Program-made: the position numbers and the translations under genes
Notes under the pieces: generated by a model
Told to the model about the DNA's origin: nothing
What the model saw: only the letters and a program-made list of their open reading frames with translations
Databases searched by the model: none
Shown here: piece by piece, positions 13,601-25,292 of the stretch
How the letters are laid out: each line of letters starts with the position of its first letter
Numbering within the stretch: the stretch's first letter is position 1
Assembly (NCBI RefSeq): GCF_001949145.1
Contig: NW_019091675.1
Location: 55,837 to 119,836, forward strand
Length of the DNA stretch: 64,000 nt
Reading direction: 5' to 3'
Origin: Acanthaster planci
Taxonomy: Eukaryota > Echinodermata > Asteroidea > Valvatida > Acanthasteridae

Positions 13601-16300
13601 ATATGACAAGGCTGTGGATTGTTTCAAAGCTGCTCTGTCGGTCAGCCCAAAGGTAAGTGGTTTGAAAGTAAACTTCTAGACTCTAAGAATTGAGAAAAAT
13701 ACAATTTGGGGTGGGATACGAGTAATAAAGATGGACTTTGTATTTGAGAACTTAAACACAAATTTGGCCAGTCTGTGGTTGTGACTTGACATGCTTTATT
13801 GCAAGGCCGTTGAAAAGATCAAAGGCTTAGTAAGGTGGGATTCAAACCAAAATCTCTTTACAAATAGTAACCAAGCTTGAGGGATGAGATTGGAGGAAAG
13901 TGAAATATCCTCAAAATAACCAGAGATTTTGAGGGTCCAGAGCAGCATAAGGTCTATGGTATGCATAGGTGTTTGGCTAAAGACACCCCTAGGTTAAAAT
14001 GCCGCTGTGAAAAACTCAAGATTTGCCAGATTTTAAAAAAGATTGTTTTAAACGTGAAATGAGAAGTATTCTGATGAACTCAAATTCTAAAATTGGGAAA
14101 TATCTTGGCAAATGTCACCCCTAAAGTTTGCAGAGGTTGGTTGACAACTTTGGGAATTGCAGTCTGAATCACACTGTAAAGGGGTCATTCATGGAAGGGA
14201 ATCACAAGATCTGACTGCATTTTACCTGGGGATTTGAGAACTTGAATATTGATATGTAATCACCTTTTTTTATGACACAATATACAAGGGGGCATTAACG
14301 ATTACATTTTGTTCTTTTTCTAGAAGACAAGAAGTAAATTTTGCCGGCTGGTTTTGCCAGCAATTCAAACCAGAGTGTTTTTACAGTACAGAATTCAGTG
14401 CTTTGTTAAGATGCCATGTCCCTCTTCCAATCTCAGGATGCCCTGTTGTGGAACAAGCTTGGAGCCACACTAGCCAATGGCAACCGTAGCGAGGAAGCCG
14501 TGGATGCCTACCACCGTGCTCTTCAACTGTACCCAGGCTTTGTCCGATCCCGCTACAACCTTGGCATTAGCTGCATCAACCTGGGAGCTCACAAGTAAGT
14601 CTTGGAGACAGGGATTGGACTGCACCCTTCCCCTCAAAAAAACAAAAATCTGAAAATTTAATTCAGGCAGTTTTTACCCCTTCCCCATGCAAAAAAGAGA
14701 TAGATCAAGAATTGTTGTTTTCAAGTCTTTGCTTATGTACTTAGAGACCTCCTTTCTTGAAAAACTATACTTCCTCAACTGTAGAGATGTAGCTTACACC
14801 ACTCTGAGCCTACACATTAGCAAAAGAGTTTATAGTGGATGGAGGTTTCAATGGTGTCATTGGTTTTCAAGGTCACACTTTTTACACTTTTATACTAACA
14901 CATTACACTACACAATTAGCGCCAACAGTCCAAACTTCTCCAATTTCAATCTGATTTTACATGCACCCCACAGAGTTAATGTTACTCCCTAGGACTTTCT
15001 GTTAGAATCAACCCCAATCTTACAAATGCTCCAACTGTCTGCATATAAAATACTGGATACAGCCCAGTCCTCAAAATTCCTTCATGATTTCTGGAATGTG
15101 TTCCTTAGAAGTGTGACCAGTGCCTCAATCCTTCAAAATCCATTGGAAATAAACTGTTGAGGCAGTGTGAATGACATTGTGGAGGAGTGTGGATGATTTC
15201 CAACCATAATCTGTGCCTGTATGTGAGACTAAGCATAAACAAGATAAGATCCACCCACAACCTTTACACATTTACATCCCGCAAAATCAGCAACATTTTG
15301 CTGTCCGACCCAGTCCATTGGAAATCTTCACTTACACCAGGAGGATTTTGAAGGATGTGGGTAGATTGTGGCCAGCCTTGAAAACTAGCTACAGTTGTGG
15401 CAGTTGAGACAGATGCCAGACTACTTCTGCTGAGCCAGTCCTTTAGGGCTATGAATCTACTGACAAGGAGAATTTAAAAAATCTGTGGAAACTAAGCATA
15501 GGGTTTGAATGGAAAAAAAATAAATATAACGACCTTCGCAAGGTTTGAAAGTCAGGTATTATGTTGAATGTATTAAAGAGACACTGCAACATCGTGAATT
15601 CAAAACCTCATGTTTATCGCAGATGCTTAATATGCAATGTTTTTACCATAGCATTTAGAAGTGGATCATGACTGCTGTCATTTTAGGTACTTCATATAGA
15701 AGTGCGCCATAATGTGAGGAAAACCAAAGGCTTAGGCCTAGGCTATACGCTGTGCTACTATCATGCCAACTAAAATAATTCAATTTTTTAAGTTCAGCAC
15801 GGCAATAGCACGGCGTTCGGGGCATTTCAGCTGAGCAAATTGAATTCAGCAGGGCAAGCCTGTTAGCTCGACAGGGTATGCCGTGCGATCGGTATTTTGA
15901 ATGATAGTGACACGACACTGCTCTATTTAAGTTGGCATTTAGCACAATTGCTGCGCTATTACCATGCTATTGCCACACTCATTTTAATTAAGTTCAGCAC
16001 AGCAGTAGCAGGGCGTCTAGTCTTGGCCTTACGTTTCAAAGTCCTCACTTCCACTTTGACATATACTTTTGTACCACTTCACCTTTTAGAGAGGCCATTG
16101 AGCACTTCCTAATGGCACTCAACATGCAGCAGCGTGGCATTGGTCCTCAAGGGGAGAGATCAGCTATGTCACAGAACATCTGGAGCACCCTACGCATGAC
16201 CATCTCCCTCCTGGGCAGAACCGACCTCTACAAAGCTGCCGATGAGCACAATCTGGCCCTGCTCAACAGCGAGTTCAATGTGACACCCGCCGCCACATGA
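1657..16300 (+). CDS. PEX5: PEX5, peroxisomal targeting signal 1 receptor
   Basis: PEX5 is the cycling cytosolic receptor that binds C-terminal SKL-type signals and docks cargo at the PEX13/PEX14 membrane complex. Coding exons: 1657-1833, 2696-2822, 3445-3585, 3925-4003, 4145-4180, 4732-4828, 6202-6330, 7391-7552, 8450-8593, 9386-9456, 12792-12992, 13487-13652, 14437-14594, 16090-16300. All junctions are GT-AG with matching phases, giving 632 aa. The start is the ATG in AAGATGG; the family N-terminus MAMRELV follows and Cys11, the conserved monoubiquitination site, is present. The natively unfolded half carries eight W-x-x-x-F/Y motifs for PEX14/PEX13 (W114, W137, W162, W175, W187, W254, W269, W304). 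Residues from about 317 form the TPR domain, recognisable by [13 protein letters not shown] and [29 protein letters not shown] lies near its end. The PEX7-binding insert of the long vertebrate isoform was not found. Possible polyA signals are at 17513 and 18061. Confidence 0.97.
4145..4180 (+). CDS. PEX5: PEX5 36-nt microexon carrying one WxxxF motif
   Basis: This is coding exon 5 of PEX5, read as G-ACT-GAG-GAA-TTT and ending AAA-TG. The preceding exon ends TG and the following exon begins G. The tryptophan codon TGG is therefore split at both junctions, and the product reads [18 protein letters not shown]. Because the exon is 36 nt and phase 2 at both ends, skipping it would keep the frame, rebuild a tryptophan from the flanking exons and remove exactly one W-x-x-x-F motif. 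Acceptor TTTCAG and donor GTAAGA are both strong. Confidence 0.85.
8797..9313. mobile_element. MITE with GAGTTGTAATGA termini and GACTCAAGTC repeats
   Basis: Inverted termini GAGTTGTAATGA (from 8799) and TCATTACAACTC (to 9311) bound about 510 bp in a PEX5 intron. The interior is dominated by permutations of GACTTGACTCGAGTC, including three near-copies of a unit of about 33 bp (TGACTCAACTGGACTCAAGT plus TATACGTTACAA) at 9190-9280. The right terminus read inward, CAGAGTTGTAATGAGTC, resembles hAT-type MITE ends. No clear 8-bp target duplication is visible, and the left tip is degenerate. Confidence 0.6.
10130..11520 (-). mobile_element. Degenerate LINE, reverse transcriptase C-terminal half
   Basis: On the minus strand, broken open frames line up into the C-terminal part of a non-LTR retrotransposon reverse transcriptase (CR1/Rex-like in style). 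In order, from high to low coordinates, I see the palm-entry region ending [13 protein letters not shown], the segment [20 protein letters not shown], a frameshifted TDFSKAF-type motif A region, a GVPQG-type motif, and then [18 protein letters not shown] and LKWSTQVQE. Several stops and frameshifts make it non-functional. It sits in the long PEX5 intron between 9457 and 12791, antisense to PEX5. The 5' end is missing. Confidence 0.8.
11694..12213. mobile_element. 520-bp foldback element
   Basis: Two arms of roughly 230 bp are near-perfect inverted copies: AAAGAGCACCTCTAAGGAAA at the left end pairs with the right end read backward (AAAGAGCACCTGTAAGGAAA). Matching continues through TTTATTTGAACAG-, GAGCTCAACTATAAC- and GGGGAACCCTCGCCCTGTG-type blocks towards a spacer of about 60-70 bp around 11930-11970. 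No open frame of note exists. This is a classic foldback or large MITE, inserted next to the LINE fragment in the same PEX5 intron. Confidence 0.85.
15732..16031. mobile_element. 300-bp element with imperfect 27-bp terminal inverted repeats
   Basis: The left end TTAGGCCTAGGCTATACGCT and the right end read inward, TAAGGCCAAGACTAGACGCC, match at 21 of 27 positions when the following TGCTAC is included. A block reading TTAAGTTCAGCACGGCAATA recurs as a direct repeat about 200 bp later (15788 and 15990), and CATGCTATTGCC-type sequence recurs inverted. This is a short non-coding element in the last PEX5 intron, ending about 60 bp before the final exon. Confidence 0.5.
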
Positions 16301-19300
16301 CTTGGAACTATATACCACTCTGGCCATTACCCCAGGCAGACCAACTGCTTAAAGTGCCGTAATGCTGTCTGTATCAAAATTCCAGGCATGGCACTCTGGT
16401 GGTAGTATTTTTAAGAGGGCATTGATTGTTATTAAAATTCTATTTTTTGAGAACTGAAAAGCAGTGTGGAATGATCCATCTTGTAGTGATCACTGTTGGG
16501 CTGATTTGATATAGGACTTGCTCTTAATTGATAAAATCAAGTATACATTGGTCTATAGATCATTTTAATACCTCAAAGATCTTGTTGTTGTCCAAGGTTC
16601 CCAGTGGGACATTTTTGAGACGCTTGGTGGTGGCAAATACCCGGGTCCCACATGATCAGTCCACTATCAGTTGCACCAGTTTGAGCATGGGCAACATTTA
16701 GCTCAGCGCTGATGCAAACAATAGTCGACTGGTCACATAGGGTGGATTGGGGCCAGTCTGTTTGCCTCCATCAACGGTCTCAAAAGTCTGCCACTGGAAT
16801 CATTACTATCCCCACCAGGAGAATACCTCACAACAGTGGCAAGGTTTTAGTATTCTGTTGGGTAGTATGTCTGATAATGACCAAATGATCAATATTTAAT
16901 TAAACACTTCAAAGTTGCAGTAACGAGGTACACAGTTTTCCTGGTTTCATGATGCTGAACTATATATATGTATGTATGCTCTTAAGGGGAGATTGCAGTT
17001 CAAGCGGAAAATTATAGCCAGATAAGTCTTTTTCAAGTGCCCGTCTTTGCACATCAGATTTACACCCATCCTCACATGCACTCAACTTCATTAGACTGTA
17101 GACAGCATAGAAGCTATCAACATCAGCATCTCAAGACTACCTGTCATTTCACAGATAACCCAGCATATTGATACTTACAATCCTTGGTTTCAGTTGACAA
17201 ACCATAATGTGGTGCGTCCATGCACAGGTGCTGAAGGCCAGATTCTTGCTTTGATTTCCTACATTTTTGCAAATTAATTAATTTTATGCCTGAAAAAATA
17301 TTAGTGAAATAATTGGTTGTATATTTTGAAACAAGACGCTGTTCCGCTTGATCAGGGTACATGTAATTCTGCCATACTTGAATTGAGGCAAACTTTAAAT
17401 CTTTCAATACGGCACCTTCCATATGTCACTTGAGTATTTTTGCTAGGATCAGTAATGCAAAGCTGAGGAGTATCTTGATGAGTAGTGTAGTATTGCTTAC
17501 TCAAATAAGATAAATAAACATTGGACAATTTAATTCGGTGCTTCCGAAAGCGGATCTTAATCTCCATCATACAAAGGTTACCAACGAACCACTAAATGCG
17601 ACAATAGGGTGTAAAACTCAATGTGATTGATTCACAGTCTGCCCAAACATAAGAGTTCTCATTCTGTGTCATTTCACTTTATAGAGTTCATTGTATTCGT
17701 TACTCTAGATTCATCAGGCAGTCATGCAAATTCAGTACGACATGTTGCAGAGACATTTAAACAAGACAAAAAATCTAGAATCAATCCATTAGCACTTCCT
17801 CTCAGACTGTATGCAACTGAGGTCCTTCAGTTGCTTACAAACAGCATTTCTTATAATAAAATTATATAACACTTGAAAGTCTGCAACATGGGAAAAGCTC
17901 CCTGTATCATTCAAATTTCTTAGTTTTATATCAATGTATATGGTGAACAGCTACATGCATGTAGTCGGACCCACAATACCGATACAATTACTCTTATGCC
18001 AATTTGCAATGGATTGTTTTATTCACTGAGGAAAACAAGAAAGGGTGTACAGATATGTATAATAAATTTATGCGTTTGCATTGTTGATTTCAGTATTTGT
18101 GTTTCCGTCTTGCAATTTCTAGGATTAGTCCTTTTCAAACATGAGACTGGAACCTATTGATTTCTGATGCCTTTGAGAGGCTTGTTAATAAGTACTTGAA
18201 TGTACCTGACCCAACCTCACAAAATGAGTCGAATGTCAGCAGATTGATATTTTGTGCACAAAATAAGTCAACATGAACCTTTAACATTTGTCACTCACAT
18301 GGTGTCCACGTTCATGTGCACGCCAAGTGTCACACCGAAACAAAGAGCTCAGTTTGCTCCTTCCAATGCAAACTAAAAACACTTCTAAAGAAAAGGGTTT
18401 ATGACTCATTTTGAAAGATCTGGTCACAGTCCTGGTCACACTGTACACATGTACAGTACATGTTAATGTGAAGGTGCACTGCACCCCAGCCTTCGCTATT
18501 TGTAAACATTTCTAAAAAAAAAATAAATTTTTACGTAAATCCTGTTTCCATACAAATGTCACCTGATGCTATGCCACCATATGGAATCGTCTTGTTGGGG
18601 ACTTTCACAAGTGACACGGTGACCGCAATGAGTTGACAGAGTAGGCCCATACAAACAAGCACTCTAGCATGACAGGCATACAATGATGTCTTTCTTACTT
18701 TAATAGTGCTATGCAGTTTGCCACTTTTCTCCAAAGTACTAAAAAATGACACCGAATCATCAACAAAACTAACCGTTAAAATAAACTGGAATATCAGTTT
18801 GGCTTCAGGAGGCTATCACCACTTTAAAAAAATGCATTTCACTCGAAAACTCTGTGTTTCTGATGTCATTTAATTTATTTTTTTTTTGGAAGAATGACAT
18901 CACACACCATCTCTTCCAAGACTTCCTACATCTTGGGTGTCACTGGCATTCCTTACAATCATATGCAAACTAGGCTTAAATATAAAAGGTAACCTGGACT
19001 TTGACTTTTAAGGAGCAAACTCAGCACACCACTTTTTCAAGCCACAAGGCAAACGATAAGCCGTGTCTAACCTGGGCTTCCATGGCTACAGTTGTCATAA
19101 GGACTTGTCCATGTACAGTATTTGCTGTGGTATAGACTTGCAGACCTACATGTAGCCCTAGCCACATGATTTGGACACAGCTTGACCCTGTACTTGACTC
19201 ACAATGCACCCCAACAACTAGGCACAGCACAGACAAAATTCAAGTCCTGGACAATGTTTCACCAGCCAGTTTGCTGCAGCCTATGGATGATTGGCTCAGC

Positions 19301-19333
19301 TTCGTGGCTGATGAGTCACGTGATATTCTGTAA
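16301..19333. other. Convergent intergenic and 3' UTR region
   Basis: PEX5 (plus) and MRPL47 (minus) end facing each other. AATAAA occurs on the plus strand at 17513 and 18061, which suit PEX5. The minus-strand AATAAA at 18879-18874, about 455 bp beyond the MRPL47 stop, suits that gene. No further gene is visible. The open frames in this stretch have neither splice context nor recognisable products. Confidence 0.5.
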
Positions 19334-22300
19334 TCAATTCTGCCACACGTCAGCATCTGGGAACCTCTGTTTCAGTTTCTTGATTTGGTCGTTACGACGT
19401 CGCTTTTCTCTCTTCCTGTTTACTTGCTCCTTCTCCATCCACAGCGTCAGGTACTTCTTGACAAATGGCCTGTAGCGATATCGCTTCCTGTGATACTGCA
19501 AGGCATTGATACAAAATACCGTACCAGTTAAAACCAAACTCCCTGTGGGCATTTCTGACGTGACAGCAGGTTTGCCCCTTGGGACAAATCAGACAGAAAA
19601 CAAGGTATTGACAAACATGAATGTCCCACCACTATGACTGCATGCACACACATGCCCACATGTATGTTAACTTCTCAATGAGCACATTCCTTTATTTAAG
19701 TCCAATTAAGAAATCCTGGTGAAAGCACTCATTTTCTTACACTATGAACTTTCTATGAAGCTGGATTTTTGTTGTTTTCTTAAACAGTTCCTCTTCCAAT
19801 TTCTAAAGATACTCTTAATAAAAAAAATGCCTTTAAAACTGTCTTCCAGAAAGAGGGTGACCTTGTGTGGACCTGGCTCAGTCCACACAAGGTGCTCACA
19901 ACTTTAATTATGTGGACCTCTTTTGTTCATGGGTTCACATTAGCTATGCAGAGTTGGCACACAGAAGCAAGCCATGAACAGACATGATTTTATAATTGGG
20001 CTGGAAAGCAAGAAGGTTTCAAACCAAAAGATCAATGTCACCTGACTGGATTAAAGATTTGATTGGATCAAAATTTCCACACAAAGAAACAAAACTACAA
20101 ACACAGAAGTCAAACTTAATGGTGGCCTGCTGGCCAAATGCCACAGAAAACTTAATCGGCCAATCATATATGTATATTCCAACGATGACAGCCCAGCAGG
20201 ACAATGTTTCAGTTGAGGTACATGTACAGAACCACGTCTTCAACATTCTTATTACTTTTTATTGCCTGATTTCCTATCCATCATACAATTTCACATTGCT
20301 TCAGCCCACTTGAAAATCACCAGGCACTTTTGCCATGCCACACGCAAACAGTGACATTGTGTAGAGCGTTTAACTTCATGTTCCTGAACATGTATGTACA
20401 CGAGTATGGTGTGAGTACTTGTAACAGAATTCTGGTAATTAAAAACAGAAAGAGAGAAGTTGCATGAATGGTTTTGAGAAGTTTGATCCCAAGCAATGGC
20501 TTCAATCACACATGGACTGAACCTATCTGCCTGGCACATCCTGACATCACATACAATTGATCACACACGTACTGGGGTAGTTATGTACAATGAATTTGCA
20601 CACACCATCTTCGGCAAATTTTCAAATACTGGAGGCTCTGAAAGTCATTTTGATTTGATAGATATTCGATGCAAGAGTTTATATGACTTGGAATTGCACA
20701 CTGTGACATACCGCCTCATGATTTTTACAAACTGTCAAAACATGTCAGTGTGCATGTCGGAAATCTGGCCAAAATTCCTTTTCTAAAATTTTCTGAAAAC
20801 AACATTTGTAAAGCAATGAAGTAAAAAAAATTTCTGAAAACAACATTTGTAAAGTAATAAGCTCACACTTTAATTTTCAAAACACAACCAGCCAGAAAAT
20901 ATAGCACTGGAGACCAATAAAAAGAGGTACGTTTTGATTTGCAGTGATCCAGAACTAGAACAAATCAGGAACTAGAAAAATGACAATATACCGAGTACAT
21001 GACCGGGGCCATCAAATTTTGGGAGGGTGAGTGCCTTTTTCCTCCACCAGCCCTGCTGGCCTCAAAGAAACTCAAACTAATTTGATCCCAGAAACAGTGT
21101 TGATAAAACAAATTGTGGAGTTCCACATCTACATTCCTCCCCCCCCCAAAAAAAAGAGCTGTGCCAACCAGCCAACCAGAAAATCAGTCACTGTGTTTGA
21201 CGGATGAAACTTACCCGTTTGTTAGCATAAATGGGCAGGAAATGCTCTTTTGGCTTGATGTAGCGCAGGTAACCAAATGGTGTATACACCATCTTGCCTG
21301 GATGCTCCTCGGGTTGACCAGTCCTCAGCTCCGTCAGGGCCTCGTTCCTCTCATGAACCACCTGCTGCAACTTCCTCATTGACACACTGACCTGTGTCAC
21401 AGATATCAAGGGGAAACTACATATACCTAGTTACAGCACCACTAGTCAGTGTTGGGCGGGTTCCCTGGCATATCAATTAGTAATATGGCAGGTGCATGTA
21501 ACTGTTGTACACCAAAATAAAGTATAATGTAATGGCTCAGATGCCCCTTCTATTTTTAGATGCAGTGCATGCACTTCTCTGAATTCTTTTTAAAAAGTCA
21601 CTTTATTGGGACTTATTATCAATATGCATTAAAAATAACAAGAAAAATAGATTTTTTTATGACGCAGTCACGCAAGTGGGGAAATCAACAAAGAAAAACA
21701 ATTCATATATGGCCACCATTCAAAGACTATGTACAGGGCAGTACCTGAAATCAACAAATGGGTTCCGAAAATTTGAACCAGTTTTGGAAAAATCTCCCAT
21801 TTTAGTTACGTTAATGTGGTGGCCACCAGATCGAAAGATCAGTCAAAATTGTGGGAAGATTGTTGGTATGGAAGCAGACCATACTACAGTAGCGTAGTGA
21901 ATGAGCGTTGCCTCATGAGGGTGCCATACAGCCCGCTCTTGTCAGCTTGTTGAAGATAACAGGCTGACCCCTGTGTCAATTAGGTCAAACGATTACTGAC
22001 CCAACATGGACAAATTAGAGCAAACAATGTGCATCCTGAACCACTGTAAAAAAAAAATGCACAGGTGGAAACACTACTGGCATCAAAAATGCTTTGCTGT
22101 TCCACACAACAGTTCACCCGAAGAATAATTTGGCATTTTAATCCTCTCTGTTCACTACAAATGTACCTGGATTATCTCATGTTACATCACACACACTTCC
22201 AGACCCTGAAGCCATCATATCTAGGATCTCATGAATGTGTACTTGGGGCTTATGATCTCATGATCAATAATGTGCAAAACAATTACAATATTTGGTAACG

Positions 22301-24402
22301 AAAGTATGACCCTTAAATGACTACAATCATCCATCAGGCTTGCTGCTCCTATATTGTACAAGACTCCACAAGGAGATGACGCCCTGTGAGCCTACCTTCC
22401 ACAGCCGGTCGGAGCCAGGCATCCTCTTATTCTGTTTCTCTGCCTCTCTCTCCATGGTCAAAAGCATGTTCTTCTCCTTCAGCAAAACAAACCTTAGAAT
22501 TGCGACACATAAAAACAAAATCACAAGGTGGCAGTGGAATCACCTGACTCTGAGCATGTCTTGATGTCCATAATATACGTCTTCATTGCAAAAAGTACAG
22601 ATGTGGAGTTTGAGTCTGAGTCTTCTGTGCTGAATGAGATTCAGAGTCAAATATATTTGAGATAGAGTGTGAGCAGCCGACTCCAGGTACAAAGGCCCAG
22701 ACAATGCCTAAGACTTTGCACTTAGCTCATGCCAAGTCTGAGGTCGAGCACCAACCACAAACATTACATGTAAATCCAACTACATGTACATGTAGTATTG
22801 GGTCTAAAATCTGACTACAAGCTCCAAAGCACTGATTAAGAGTCAGAGTCTCCAGTCTGGGCTGAAGTTTCAAATCGGTGGCGTCATGGCTGTGAGTGGA
22901 AGTCACTGGTGTTCGTCAGAGTACATGTATCTGGCAGGAAATGTGACATTCACAGACTAGTCTGAGCTTTCAATGCCAAATGCAAGTGTGGGTGTTCATG
23001 TGTTACATAATATGGAGTCAGTGTCAGATTTGGAACTCAGAACAAAAAAAGGCACAGTTCAAAACTGAATATGCACAGTAGGCAGGGTGTGTAAACATTC
23101 TTATGAAGATGACAAATTCACATTTCCTGATGCCAAAGACAGATTTCAAAATTGATCTTACCACAATTTGTGCAGCGTTAGATTGTCTTTTAACCTCAGT
23201 TCATCAGCACTCCATGGTCTACCTGTGTAACAGACATGTACGTACCCAAAGGAGAAATCATAGGAACTAATTTCTTTTATTTTGAACTAAACAAAGCCTA
23301 CATAAAAGCTTAAGTCTAATCCACAAGTAAACATGTAAGCATTACAAGTGTGATTGTGTGGATGTGAGTAACCAAAACAATGACTAAACAAGGGTTGTTA
23401 CAGCAGGATCTCCACACAGACAAACTGACCTGATTTCACATTAGGCTCTCCGTATGTTTTAGGATCGTCAAAGAATTCCTCCAAGCCAAGATAGGACCAA
23501 CTGGTGTGGAAGCCTTGTGATTGGTCAGTTTTACATAACCAGGAATTGGATAGATTGGCTGCATGTCTGAAACTCAGCTGCTGTGAGAAAGTCCTCTGTG
23601 GTGTGTTTTGATTTGAAGCTCTGCAAATAGAATGGGGAAAACAGTATCACAGATATAAGGAGAAACTTAAAGGCCACTTAAGTATTTAGAAATATGAGGT
23701 GGGTCACACAGGAGTTTGTGTGCAGGTGTACAGTGTGGTGGTACAGGTATTTCCGGGAGTGCACATTGAAGCTACCACCACTGTAAGGACCTCTGTATTA
23801 TTTTGATGATGTGCTTTCCTGTTAATGTTAATGAAAAACACTTCACTAAACAAGTGAAGATAACATTTCAAAACCATAATTAATTTAACTTAACAATATT
23901 TGAGGTGCTGAGTTCGCAAGGTGCCGGTAAAAAATGTTGCATCCTGACTCCACTTCAGCAGTTGTGTACAAAGTCAATGGCCCATAGGTAGTGACGAGAG
24001 AGATCTTGAATGGTCTAAGTATTTCCCAACAACATCAGTAAATGTTTCTCAGTCCAGAATTCGTGTCTTTCAGCATTTCTGTAATGATTGACTTTTATTG
24101 AGATGATATATGATGAGAAAAATGGAGTCAGGATGCAACATTTTAGCCGGTGCCGAGTTGGCAAGGTGCCGAAATGACCTAGTGTGACGTGTGCTACAGA
24201 CTAGTGCACCAATCTGCCAATTTGAATCACATAACATTTCTTACCTATAAAAAATTCTGTTGTAAATACATCTATACTGCAGCTGTGCGGCAAAGGGGAT
24301 ACTTGTAGAAATGTGACACTTAGAAAAAATTCCCCTCAGGAAAGAAAGCTGATCAAAACTTTTTGCTGCGAAAAAATTGCGGTATGCCATGCAGGCTGCC
24401 AT
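19334..24402 (-). CDS. MRPL47: MRPL47, mitochondrial large-subunit protein uL29m
   Basis: This is a nuclear-encoded component of the 39S mitoribosomal subunit, the mitochondrial counterpart of bacterial L29. It acts in the mitochondrial matrix near the polypeptide exit. Coding exons on the minus strand: 24402-24245, 23620-23430, 23222-23162, 22492-22396, 21391-21215 and 19495-19334. All are GT-AG with consistent phases, giving 281 aa against about 250 in human. The start ATG lies in CAAAGATGGCAGC, a good Kozak context that also matches a YY1-type motif. Residues 1-90 form a basic, mitochondrial-targeting-like leader. The family signature GLEEFFDDP is at 98-106. The L29-like helices follow (ADELRLKDNLTLHKLW, then LLKEKNMLLTMEREAEKQ and RMPGSDRL). 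The C-terminus is highly basic (NKRYHRKRYRYRPFVKKYL, then KREKRRRNDQIKKLKQRFP). Intron 1 contains an inverted-repeat element, and the last intron contains the structured repeat at 19826-19938. Confidence 0.95.
19826..19938 (+). repeat. Dispersed hairpin repeat, copy 1
   Basis: This approximately 113-bp unit is shared with 39869-39980. Its core is a perfect stem, CCTTGTGTGGAC (19861-19872) and GTCCACACAAGG (19881-19892), around an 8-base loop. Downstream it has ATTATGTGGAC followed by TCTTTTGT, also shared with the other copy. It lies in the last MRPL47 intron, antisense to the gene. It could be a short MITE, or a fragment of a SINE or of a structured RNA; the sequence alone does not say which. 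Confidence 0.7.
20785..20866. repeat. Short tandem duplication, about 43 bp
   Basis: TTTCTGAAAACAACATTTGT followed by AAAG(C/T)AAT occurs twice in a row, separated by a run of A. The two copies are nearly identical, which suggests a recent slippage duplication in the MRPL47 intron. Nothing else is notable. Confidence 0.7.
23903..24176. mobile_element. Short inverted-repeat element in MRPL47 intron 1
   Basis: A block GGTGCCGGTAAAAAATGTTG, continuing CATCCTGACTCCACT (from 23919), is repeated in inverted orientation at about 24119-24155 (GGAGTCAGGATGCAACATTT, then TAGCCGGTGCC). In addition, GGTGCTGAGTTCGCAAGGTG on the left and GGTGCCGAGTTGGCAAGGTG on the right are direct copies of each other. 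The arrangement suggests a small non-autonomous transposon of about 270 bp. Confidence 0.55.
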
Positions 24403-24917
24403 CTTTGAACAGAGGTACATGTACACACCACAGAGCTCCACGCGTACGATACGTACACATACGAACATGCTTTCAGGCAAGCATTACCATAGAGGGCGCT
24501 GTGCTAAGAGCCTGCGCAACCATAGACACAATAGGCGCAATATGTGGGCGCAACCGGAGGAGGCGAGGTATGAACATCATGGGCTATTTTGGAGGGTAAA
24601 ATCCGGTCCAAGTTCCCCCCCTCCCAGAAAAACGCTGGGTGTCTTGTTGGTAGTTAGATGTTTTCTCAATGTCCTGATAGGAATTTTGTTACGGACTTCT
24701 TTCTGGGGGTGGCCATTTTATATTGCTGTACGGATGATTTCCCACATAAAGTCATCGGATACTGACCAGCATCAACTTATGTGCCACTCATAAAACCACT
24801 CACCGTTTTAAGTTTGATTTCTGTCTTTCAAATTTGTTAGATTTATGAACATTTCCAGGATTTTCTTGGAAGAAAGGGTATGTCACCTAAGCCAGTTTAT
24901 ATGGATCTCTAATCCAG

Positions 24918-25292
24918 GGGTCTGACTAGATTTAGGAAATGCGATATTGGGCACAACTATTGGACTTGTGACCTGCTGGTCCATCGTCACTTATTCGACG
25001 ACACAGGGAAATGAATTATAGGTTTCCTTGCTCAGTTTGAAATAAATTGTCAATCCTAGGCAATGGTGCGTTGAGGGTTTGTTGTCCAGGGGCTAATGGT
25101 GATTTTCTTCAAAACCTATTGCCCATTAGACTTTTTCATACGTGAAAGAATCCCCAAAGAAAGTTCATACAGTTCTGTTTCTAAAATGTGGGTATTTTAA
25201 ATTCCTATTATTGGTAATATTAAAGGCAATATTTCCCACGAGATGCAACCTGCCCACCATGCCTGGCTCCCGTCCGCTGGACACGCCACTGC
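24918..25292. mobile_element. Doubtful degenerate hAT-type MITE
   Basis: The right end read inward is CAGTGGCGTGTCCAGCGGAC, which resembles the CAGTGGCGTA-type termini of many hAT MITEs. The proposed left end CAGGGGTCTGACTAGA matches it at only about 10 of 15 positions, and no target duplication is visible. The right terminus is more convincing than the left. Confidence 0.25.
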
